From contig CM061105.1 in NCBI GenBank assembly GCA_030770545.1, positions 9,903,001-9,967,000 of the forward strand: 64,000 nt of DNA. Direction: 5' to 3'. Below, piece after piece: positions 50,301 to 62,300 of the stretch (position 1 is its first letter; every line of letters starts with the position of its first letter). The stretch is from Macropodus opercularis. Lineage: Eukaryota; Chordata; Actinopteri; Anabantiformes; Osphronemidae. The notes below the pieces were generated by a model. The model was not told the DNA's origin, did no database searches, and saw nothing but the letters and a program-made list of their open reading frames with translations. Made by a program: the position numbers and the translations under genes.

Positions 50301-53300
50301 ATTGGTCATATATTTTGATTTACATGATGATTGAATGATTAGTGCCCTCTAGCTGTGATGAGTGTAAAACCATGTGTATTTTTCTGCCTCTCCAGCCCCA
50401 GAACTTCTTCACATTTCTGTAGAGACTCTGAACGATCCCTCGTAGCTGCATATAATGGCGGAGCTCTGCCCTGCAACTGTGACCCATCTGGTTCCACAGG
50501 GACCACATGTGATCCGGTTGGGGGACAGTGTCTCTGCAGGCAGCACGTCATCGGTCGGCAATGCACAAAGTGCGCCACTGGTTATTATGGATTTCCTTAC
50601 TGCCGACGTGAGTGAACATTGGTCTTTGTCTTGTGCTGTGTATGATTCATACAGGAGGTACGAGCGTGAGTCCAAAAGGTTGCAGTGCAGATGATTTAAA
50701 GTTAAACCTTTCATGTGTGTTTGATTTAAAATAGCAGCAGGTCAACATATCAGCAGAGACATTTTAATGGTCCTTGATTATATGTCTTGAACATGTGCCA
50801 GTTTTGTTACAACAAAGGACAGAAAGAAGTTTAAAGTGTATGAGGTTAAACACTTTAATATAATGTTTGCTTATGAAGGTGCAGTAGCTCCTCTGTGAAA
50901 ACAGTTTAATCACTTGAACATTTCTGTTCCTAAAAGTCTTAAGAATTTGTAGAGTTTGTCATCTGTACATAACATAAAGATCCAAAGAATCTAGAGATTA
51001 ACAACAGCACTGAAATAAAAACTGACACGACTTAAATAATCTCTCACCTCTATCAACTCAGTGAATGCTTTGTTTCATCATCCGCAAATGAAAGAAAAAG
51101 AATTGTAAACAAGCCAGTATTTTAGTTTCTCAATTTATAGACGCTGCATCCACTGCGCTAAAGAGGAGAAGGACCATCAAGCTTGTTATCAGCACACAGT
51201 TCAGAATAAGGTCTTTACTTTTACATCAGTTAGAAAAATCCACTTGATACATGTTTTAAAAAGAACAAAGAACTGAATCCTGACATCTTCTCAACATGGC
51301 ACCATCTTGTGGCCAGAACTAAAACAAGCATAAAACCCACATTAAAAAAATATTACCATTCAAAATCACACTGTGAACACACTGACTAGCACACTGAAAA
51401 ATATGACACAGGAATCTCATGGCCGGCAGGAGGGCTGTCGTGACTATTTGACATATGAGATAAGAATAATGACAATGAAGACCAGTTCTCTTCTGCCCCA
51501 TGTAGCGTGTGAGTGTGGTCGCCGTCTGTGCGACGAGGTGACAGGACGCTGCATCTGCCCCCCGCAGACAGTCAGACCAGCCTGCGACGTGTGTCAGGAT
51601 CACACGTTCAGCTACCACCCGCTGCTGGGCTGTGAGGACTGTGAATGTTCTCCACGTGGCCTCAGACCCGGTGCAGGACCTGACTGTGACAGCCTAACTG
51701 GCCAGTGCAGGTCAGTAGCCTCCTCCATCTGAAGCTCTGGAGCTATGACATTAACTGTGTCACTAAACTCAGTCAACTGCAGTGTTACACTCTAAAATTC
51801 TTTACTTTAAATATCGTTCACACACTCATATTTTCATTTTATAATTCTTGTTATTTATAACATTGGATAGTTTTAGTCAGTTAAAATATTTCTTATTGTC
51901 CCTTTGAAAGAGCTTTTCTGTTTTTCTTTCATTTGCCATCTTGTCAGTGATAACAGAGGATGGAATGTGTGTCCGGCAGCTTCTGACGTTGAAAATAAAA
52001 CATGACACCAAGCAGTTGAAGTGATTAATGAGGGGATTAGTACATAGTCCAGTCATGTTGAAGTACAGATCGTCTTCTCTGTCAGGGCTTCTTAGTCTCA
52101 CAGTCAGCTCTGACACAACGGAATGATGGGAATTAACAAACCGTGTCAGTAAAAAGCAACATACGAAACATGTGAAAAGCTGTTTTCTAGTTCTGTATCA
52201 ACCACGTTTGACTTTTTTCTGTGTTTCTACGTAGTTGCAAGCCCAGAATTGGGGGTCGACAGTGCGACCGCTGTGCAGCTGGGTTTTATCGTTTCCCTGA
52301 GTGTGTGCCTTGTGACTGTAACCAAGATGGTGTCAAACCTGACGTGTGCCACCCAGAGACAGGACGATGCCTCTGCAAGGTGAGTGCTGCTCGTTTAGAA
52401 ACTCACGCATTCAGTGTGTTTGTCTCTGACTTTCTCTCCCTCATTTCTGCCATGTTTTTTAGAGGAACGTTGCTGGTGTCAGGTGTGATACCTGTGACGA
52501 AGGCTCCTTCTACTTTGACTCATCTAATCCTCACGGCTGCACCAGCTGCTTCTGCTTTGGAGCGACCGACCAGTGTCAGAGCTCCGTCAAACGCAGGGGG
52601 AAGGTGTGGAGAGCATCGCGTATAACGTCTGGCATATCATGTCGATTCTAGTGAGATCTGGGCTATTGGCTCAGCATCAAACAGTAGAAAATCTCTTCTA
52701 AGTTGCAAACGTTCTCTGTTGCTGCGTTTGAAATGGTGCAGTGTCAGTGCACTTTTATTTTTTACTATAAACTTGTCTAATCCTTCTGTTGATAGTTTGT
52801 TGATATGCGAACCTGGCGCCTGGGGAGCCCGGACCAGGAGGAGGTCCACTCTGTGCTCAACGCAGCCAGTAACACCGTGGTGGCAGACATCCAGGAGCTT
52901 CCTCATTCAGTTCAGACGCTACAGTGGGTGGCGCCAGCGTCCTACCTGGGAAACCGGGTGAGAATGCCAGTATCTCGGCTGTGTCTCATCTATTGCGATG
53001 CTTGTTGCGAGTTTTCCTAAAAATAATTAATGACAAAATTACAGCTTTGAGTTTGATGTTACCTGCAAAGATGTAGAATTTCATTTAAAACTACAGGTCA
53101 GACTGGATTCAGTTTATTCTTTACTCCAGTTGTTCCAATAGTCCTTTCATATACACTGACAGATATTTGGGTTCTTTTTATCCTCAGGTCTCATCGTACG
53201 GTGGTTTCCTCACCTACCAGTCTAAATCTTTTGGAATTCCTAGTGAAGGGATGAGTCTGCTGGACAGGAGACCTGATGTCCTGCTAACTGTGTGTAATGC

Positions 53301-56300
53301 TACTGCTTTCTTCACCATTTTCATTTTTTCAGTGGCAAGAAAACACAGTTTACAGTGTTCAGTGTGTCTTTTTTTCACCCTAGGGCCAGAATATGACCCT
53401 GATCCACATGTCTCCACAAGTACCACTGCCAGACAGGCTGTATCAGGGCAGAATCCAGCTTGTGGAGGTACAGAGCCAGATTTCATTGGTCTCGACTTAA
53501 ACCAAGCGCTTAAATATAGGAGATGATGCTTATTAAAACTATATATTCATCATAAATAGGCTAATATGCTGTATAAGGTATTTGTCCTGTGTTTTGTCAT
53601 ATAAGTGAATCAAATATGATAATCGTATGGACACAAGTCCCACACAAACGTTTGTACCCCGCAGGGCAACTGGCGCCATGCTGTCACCAACAGGCCCGTG
53701 TCCAGAGAGGACCTGATGATGGTCCTAGCGGGCCTGGTGGGCCTCAGGATCCGAGCTCTGTACTTTACTGAGACCCAGCGGCTCAGCTTAGGGGAGGTTG
53801 GCCTGGAAGAGGCCACCGCCACGGGGACTGGGGGTCCTGGGAACAACGTGGAGCAATGTTTATGCCCCCCTCAGTACACTGGAGACTCCTGTGAGGTGAG
53901 AAATGAAAAGGCCACTGAATATTGTCACGGTTCATGGTGTACTCTATAAATGTATGTGTTGAAACAATTAATGATTATTGAAGCTGATTTATATGATACA
54001 AAAAACCCACAATGAGCTTGTTGGTGGAGACAGAAATGCAGCTTCATTGACCACACTAAGATAAAAACAATCATAGCTAGCAGGGTGGAGCAAGGTGCCG
54101 ACTGAGGACGTGGACCACCTTCTCATATTTTAGGGCGTCCTGACATGCCTGATACATGTACCACACCCTGTACCGAAGGAAAAATTCTGCTGAGGAGCCT
54201 TGGGTGGAATGCACTGGAAAATACTGGCTGCTGAACTGTGCAGCCAAACTGTGGAGCCCCAGGCTATGATATGAAGCACAGTCATGCAGACATAATATTA
54301 GTGATTATAGAGCTAAAATCTCCAGCAACGGTGCAGCTCACATAAACATAAAGCCGCTATGGAAAAGCTTCACAAAAAACAGTTTACAGCCATTATTTCC
54401 ATATTTGTGTTTGTCTTTAAAAGGAAAAACCAGAGAACCTGTAAACTGTTTGTGGAAGGGCTGTTGCCATAGCTGTGGATACCAGCCTGTGTGGCTGGGG
54501 AGTGTTTTACAGGAAGCTCGTTTTACGCAGCCGGAGGGTTTATGACATGGCCTTAGTGTGTGAGGTGCGGCTGTTGGCAACGCAGTGTTGCTCACAAACC
54601 CCGTTGCCTTCACCTGAGTGCTCCTACGCACACCCACTTCCTGTCTGTTGTGGGTTTGAGAAGCGTGATTCAGGTGTGACTTTGTTGTCTGAGGATGTCT
54701 GACTTTCCCCTCAGTCATATGTTATGATGATATATGTTGTAGCTACATTATAACGTGTTTATGAACGTTAAGTGGCTTCCTTTTAGAAAAGTTGGCTTCT
54801 TCTGTTTTCAAACTCCTGCATGCCCCCACATCTGTCTGTCTAGATGTAACGTCTGCATATATGAACGACATAGCGAGGAAACATGTAAACACTTGCATGC
54901 TCAAGCTTGTGCGCCTGCACACAATCACGCTGATGTGCTGGACTGACTCAGGTGGGACATGGGTGTGTCCTCTTTGTGTACGTGTGGGTGAGTGTGTGTG
55001 TGTGTTTAAGAGGCTGAGGCCGGGCAGAGTACAGCGTTACTTCACACGGACTAAACAGTAGGAATGTCGCGTTGGTGCACGGATGAGCGGCGCCGTACGA
55101 GAGTTCTGCTGCAGGCTCTGATATGTTGGGCTTTGGTTGGGCTCTGCTGTGCTGGACACAGGCCCTTGGAGAAAGAAAAGCGACCTCGCTACACTAGGCA
55201 TCATGACAGATGGGCTCAGAGGATACGGTACCCAGCGCTTCACGATCAGGGGACGCAGAGGATAGAGTATCCTTCGTTAAGTGACCAAGTGCAAGATAGA
55301 GGGCAGGAAGTTCAGTATCCCCATGTTAACGACAGCGCTGCCAGTGCTCGGATCGAGGTAAATGTGCTGTATCTGTCTATTTTGTCTAACCTCAGCTGTG
55401 GATTGCTTCTTTCTCTGCTGCTGGCTTGAAGACTGTTATCTCTGAAAGCAAAGGGCAGGTGTTAACACTTCAGTGTTAATTGTTAATGAAGCCCAGTTCG
55501 GGTTAACTTTAGTGCTGTGTGAAGGGAAATGTAACCACTCTCTGCAAAGAGTGGTAACATCTCTGGAGACACAATTATGAATAAGAGGAATGAAACTGAT
55601 GTTTGGCAGTGGAATGATAAACTGTGTAACATAACAAGGTGGAAATATGACACCAGAAAAAGCAGAGATTTAGGAGATATGTCTTTAGTGTCTACATTTG
55701 TCTACTGTTCTGATGATTATTCTGATGATCAGCTTTATGTGTAGTTGTGTAATTGAGCCAAAAACATTTTCTAATATACTTCTAAAAACTTGTTTTTGAA
55801 TCCAGGTATGGTAATAGTTCTCCAGATCTGTTTTACTATATATACTGTATATATAGAATATATTTTTACTATATATATAATATATTTGTTCTTCAGAGAT
55901 GCGCTCCTGGTTTCTACAGAGATGGCAGTGGGCTTTACCTGGGCCGCTGTGTGCCCTGTGACTGTAACGGGCTGTCCGATGTATGTGAAGAAGGCACAGG
56001 GAGATGTCTGGTAAGAGACTCACTCACTCACTTTATGCTACACCCACACACCTAAAACCACGAGTGTGTCCTTCACCTCAGCTGACTCCAGCGTGAGCCG
56101 CAGTTTAGTCAGCGTCTAGACCTTCAGGATACGTTTGTGGGCTCACATGTGCTGCCCTGCCTATCTTCCCTCGACAATGTGTTTGTTTCATCACAACATC
56201 AGTAACAACATTTAAGATGCCTTTCTAATTTCCTCACCCCTCTCACTTATTGCTGATTGCACTCTTCAAGCATTTCGAAATCTCAGCTCGCTGTGGTATT

Positions 56301-59300
56301 GCTATGCTGTGTGCAATGCACGCATGGATCCACACCCTATCAGCACGAGGCTAAATGCGCACACACGGCTGAACATGTCCACGCTAAGTGCACCCTATGA
56401 ACTCATTGTGATTGAGGATTCGTTTTTTTAGCTTGTTATTTTGCTTATATGCAACCTGCATTTAACAAGCAGTCTGTCAAAATAATTCATTTTGTCATTG
56501 TCAGAACTGTAAGGACGACACAGCTGGGGAGCGATGTGAACGCTGCAAAGAAGGCTACTACGGCAATGCAATTCAGAGGACCTGCAGAGTGTGCCCATGC
56601 CCTTTCAGTGTAGCTACAAACAGGTGGGTAGAAAATAAAACAGCCTCCAAACAGCATAATTAATGTCTAATACAGGAATTTAAATACCTGTCTGTCAATC
56701 TGCAGTTTTGCTATAGGTTGCAGAGAGATTTATGAGGACTTCCAGTGTATATGCAGAGCAGGTTACGCTGGTCACAGGTGTGAGAGGTGAGTCGTTTATG
56801 AAGCAGATCAGTTATTTCAGAGTTATTTCTGTTTGGCGCCTTCTGAGTGACATTTATTTCCGTTTCCTAAAGATGTGCTCCTGGTTACTATGGCGATCCA
56901 CTGTCTCTTGGGGGCAGTTGTCGACCCTGTAACTGCAATGGCAACGGTAACAACTGTGATCCCCGGACCGGAGGTTAGACTGTGAACTCATGGACATGCT
57001 ACATAGCTCATAAATATGCGTATAAACATGCACATGCTTAATTAAAATGTTTCTGCAGTTTGCAAGAACACACTGGAGCCAGGCGACACAAACACAGACC
57101 AGAGCTGCCAAGGTACATAAAAAACAGCAACGGACGCCTGACTCTGTGACAAGTCTATACAAAATGAGATTTGATCTTCTGCTCTTTTTTTATTCCAGAG
57201 TGTGATAACTGTGCCCAGACATTACTACACGACCTGGAGCAGCTAGATGGTGAACTGAAAAGGATCGAGGCCGAGCTGGACAATGCCACTGCCAGCGCCA
57301 CCTCCCAGGACAGGCTTAAGAAGCTGGAGAAGGCTGTGTCAGACACCAAGGTAACAAGTGTCCTGCAACCCTGCTCTCTTCTGAAGGAAGGGTGACGATG
57401 AGGTGGGGGGACAGTTCGCAGAAACACACGGGAGACACATGTAGTTAAAAACTACTAAATGTTTGTTGCAGATGCTTGTCAATGCATTCAGTAGTGCCAT
57501 CAACAACCAAAAGGCCCGAGTGGACCAGCTGGACAAGGACATGGTCACGCTAGCAGATGACATCTACGTCCTCAATGACAAAGTAATATTGGAGCCTGGA
57601 GATGTGTCCTGGGTCCTCTGTGGTCTAGAGATTTATTAATATATCAGCATGCAATGAGGAGTTGGGATCTGTGTGGTAATGTGTCTGTGGGCGTGTTTTT
57701 ATATTTAGGCTGGGAAAACGGCTGCTGACGCTGATGGTGCAGTGGCCCAAATTGAGAAAACCCAAACGAGGGCTAAGGATCTGAACACGGAGATTCAGAA
57801 TCTGCTGAAGAGAATCCAAGGTGGAAGGATTCCCCGTCTGTGTGTTGGTTCTGCGCTGCATGTGACTGAGCCTGAAGTCTTGACTGAATGCTTGTGTGGT
57901 TACAGCTCTGCTGGATCAGCTGAAACATGCAGGTGACCGTGGGGATACCAGTCCAAATGAAAACCTCACTAAAATGCTAGAAGAAGCTCAACGCATGGTG
58001 AAGGAGATGGAAAGCAAAAACTTCAACCCTCAAAAGACGGCTGCAGAGAAAGAGAGATACGAGGCCAAGAAACGTACGGCGCTTCACATGCTGGTAGAAA
58101 AATAAAGTCAGTCGCAGATTGGTTTCATACGATTCATCCTGTTCGTTTCTGTTCCATAGTGCTTGATCACATCCAGGCTGATGTTAGCAAACAGCTTACC
58201 CAAAATAAGGCCACAGCAACCAAGATTCAAGGATTACTCAAGGATTATGAGGCCAAGCTGAAGGAACTGGAAGATGCTCTAACGAAGGCCAAGGCCTTGG
58301 TGAAAAAAGCCAACACCCTGAATGGATTAAATGCTGAGGGAATGGAGGAGCTGCAGGTACCTTCATTACTTAACTACTTGATGAACACACAGGGAATCAG
58401 GACTGATTTCAGATAGACTGTGTAGTATGAATATCATTATAATACAGTTACTGACCATTATGCTCTTAACAGAAACTTATTGAAGGCTTAAAAAAGGAGC
58501 AGAAGACTGTTGAGGACCAGATGTCCATGGCAGAGAATGAACTGCAGAAAACAGAGGATTTTGCAAAGATGCTCACTGACAGTAAAACAGTAAGTTTTGC
58601 GTGTTGCCTGCATTTTATAACCCGTATTGTGTCTTGTGTCAGAACATGCCGCCTGTGGCTACCAGGAGGCTGCCGTGTGCCCCGTAGATAGCGATCTGTC
58701 TCTGCTTGTTGTGTTCGGGTGTCAGCTGAATGGTATTTCCTGCTGTTCAGTCTGTGCATAACATCCATTCACCTGTCCGTGTCCTCTGTAGGAGTATGAA
58801 CAGCTGGCGGCACAGCTGGATGGTGCAAAGACTGACCTGATAGAGAGGGTGAATGAGATTTCCAAGGCAGCAGGCAAACAGGATATTGTGGTGAAAGCGG
58901 AGGAACATGCTAGAAACCTGGAAGAGCTGGCGAACAACCTTCAAAAGTAGGTTTACTGTGCATGTAAGGCCGAGACTGGAGGATTTACTCGCTCTGTCTG
59001 TTCTGTGCCATTTAAAGTTAACACAAAACTTTCTCCATGTCTTGTATAACAGTGCTGTGAAGAACGCGAGTGGGCGTACTGAGGTGCGTAACGCCAAAGA
59101 TGCTATCGATGTCTACAAGAACATCACAGATTCCATTAATGCTGCTCAGGCTGCAGCTGCTGATGCCAAAAATGCTGCAGACAAAGCTTTGGATGTAAGA
59201 TCATTTACAAATGATACTATAGAAGAAGAAGCAATGCGTAGACCATATGAACCCTGTAGTCATAATCTTTCTTCTTCCTGTAGGACGTGAAGAAGCAGAA

Positions 59301-62300
59301 CCTCGTAGAAAGAGCACAAGACCTGAAACAGACCGGAGATGAGCTTCTGCAGGACGCACAGCAAGCAGAGAAAAACCTTCAGGGTACCCAGCTCTCGGTT
59401 CAGGTTCCCGGTTGGAAAGTTGCAAAGTGTCACCATGAATCCTTGCTTCTCGTTGACAGGCGCTGAAGGCGACCTAACCGATTTGAAAAAACGCCTAAAG
59501 AACGCCAACAAGAAGAAGAAAGCTCTCGAGAAAGATCTGCTTGACGTACAGAAGCAATTAAATGAGACCAAAAGAGGTAAAGAGACGAGAGTCACTGTTA
59601 ACTCGCTGCGTTTGAGTCAGAGTGTACATTTCCTTCTTGTTTTACTCACGTCCCCCAATCAGACGACATTGCTAAAATGATCGATGACGCCAAGAGGAAG
59701 GCAGCTTCAGCCAACGACACGGCCAGCAGCACTATGAACAAACTGAACGACATCAAAAAGGAACTTGACAAGATCAGTGTCTCTCCTGTGGACTCCAACC
59801 TAACCAATGTACTGAACAACGTGGACCAATCAGGTGAGGTTTTGTAAGCGCGTTTCATCGCAGAGCACAGCCATTTTTACCGTGCTCTGATCCCTATCCT
59901 CTGTTTGCAGTGGAGAAGCTGCTGAACGCCATCCCACAGCTAAAAAATAAGATCTCAGAGGTAGAAAACTTGACTTCGCAGAGCTCCGTCATAAGTAACA
60001 TAACTGAAGACATCAAGATCATTAAAGAACTCATCGAACAGGCTCGGGACGCGGCTAACAGGGTGAGCTCCCGCTCTGGAAATACCACACGTCTATATTT
60101 ATTAAATATCTCCTTGCTCATTCTCCTTCCTCGTGTCTTCTCTCTTCAGATTGTGATCCCGATGAAGTTCGCAGGCGACGGCTACGTGGAGATGCGCACA
60201 CCGAAGGATCTGGATGATCTGAGGGCCTACACGTCGCTGGCTCTGTCGCTACAGAGACCTGAAGTTGGTGGAGATGGAAGACGCAGACGCAGACAGACCA
60301 GCGGAGACGTGTTTGTGTTGTATCTTGGCAGTCGGGATGTAAGTGAATCCCAAAGGCGTATGAAAACGCTCAGATTGGTATTTACTGTTTCAATACCCAA
60401 GGCACTGACAGAGTGTTTCTGTAGACTACTAAGGACTATATAGGCATGTTTCTGAGGGGCAACGTGCTGCACGGTGTGTACAAGCTGAACGGAAATGAGT
60501 ACACCATCAGAACAGGCTACATCTCGAGGTCTGCACCTGAGTCGTCCAGGTTCGACAGAGTGGAACTGAGCAGGTAAAGTAGTAGCTCGTTTTATTCTTG
60601 CACAGTCTAAACGCCCATTTGGCCTTTATGGAACGTAAAACCTGATTTTATTTTCCTTTAGAATTTACCAAGATGTGCAGCTGAACCTCACTAAAGACAT
60701 CAACTCAGTTAATCCTCTGAAGCCACTTCTATACAACAACAAAGGAGACGGCAACAAGAACCTGCTGGACCTCAGCCCCAGTGACATTGTCTTCTATGTC
60801 GGTGGCTATCCCACCAACTTCACCGTAAGCCGCACTGAAACAGGACACAGCGACTTCTGGCGTCTTTCATCCTTGTGTCTGTCTGTTTATTTATATGCGT
60901 CTCTTTTTTGCGTCTCCTTAGCCACCAGCCTCTCTCAACTACCCCAGATACGATGGTTGCATTGAATTCGCCTCTTTTAACGACAAACTTGTCAGTCTCT
61001 ATAATTTCCATAAAGCTGAGAAAGTCAATTTGGTCACTCCATGCAAGAGGTACGACTGATGTGTTTCTAGTAGCTACACTTGTTTGGACTCCCCGTGGTC
61101 CTAAAAAAGAGAAGTCAGTGTTTTATTATCTCACCTGAATGCAGGTATGTGGCTCAAGTGGACACTTCCTACTTTGAAGGCACTGGCTATGGCAGAGTGG
61201 ATATAATTAAGTCAAGCAACACATTAGTCATCGGCATGTTTGTCTTCACTCGCCTGGAAAACGGTCTGCTCTTATATATGGGCAATCAGGTAAGTGCTTG
61301 CTAATCTTTTTTTATGCATCTGTTCAATGTCATTGTAGAAATGATAGAGAAGAGTTTGACCATCTCCTCTTTAACTCAGGACAACTACTTCATGGTGACG
61401 ATTGAGAAGGGCTTCTTAGTCATAAGTGGTAATTTGATTCAGACACCAGTTAGAGGCGCCAGTAAACTATTCCCGGTAAAACCTTTTTTTTATCTTTGAC
61501 AATTATCTGCACGCAGCCACTGCAGATGAGAATGATGAATGAAGAACTAAGAACTAAGTCACGTGTTTCTCCCCTCAGTTAACCGACCAGAAGGAAATCC
61601 TGATCATTTTACGAAGCGGTCGAGAAGTTTCAGTCCGGTTCGAGAGTGAAGTAACCACAGCCGGAGTTACGTACAGCACTAATGAATTTACAGATTACTA
61701 CGTTGGTGGAGCCCCACGAGACATGAGGGAAAGGTTTGTGATTGTCTAACACAGGACGTCAGCCTTTTCGTTGTGCTGCATAGTTAACTTTATGTTCTCC
61801 TTGTCCTCACAGATACAACATCACCACGGAGCCATTCAAAGGGTGCATTAGCAATCTGAAGCAGCAAAGAGACTTCAAAGCCATCGATGAAAACGTGGGC
61901 ATCAGCAAAGGTTGTCCTGCGGAATCTTTGGTAAGACTTTTACACGAACGTGCAGAATCACTTCACTTCACAGGTTATGAGTGTACTGAACCAATGTACT
62001 GTGTCCGTGTTCGCATCCAGGTTTCCCGTAAGGCAGAGTTCAGTCTGGGGAGCTCGCTGTCTGCTGAGCTCAGCGGCTTCAGTCTGGCCGGTGATGCTAC
62101 TGTCTCCGTTGGGTTCAAGAGCACAGAGAGTCAGGGTCTCATTCTTCAAACCGCTGACAAAGACCTGGTCAGTCTTCACATTTCTTGTGAGCTCAGCCTT
62201 TATTGAGACTCGCTCAGATGTAACAAGCGTTAAATGTTTTCCAGGCTAACGGGATTAACCTCGTGCTGGAGAATGGCTTCGTGATTGTCAGTGTCAACAA

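Noticed and set aside
55358..55429. Continuation of the alpha-3A exon into a hydrophobic tail
   Set aside because: The donor at 55358 gives perfect phase to the LEc exon as in mammals; the tail is intronic.
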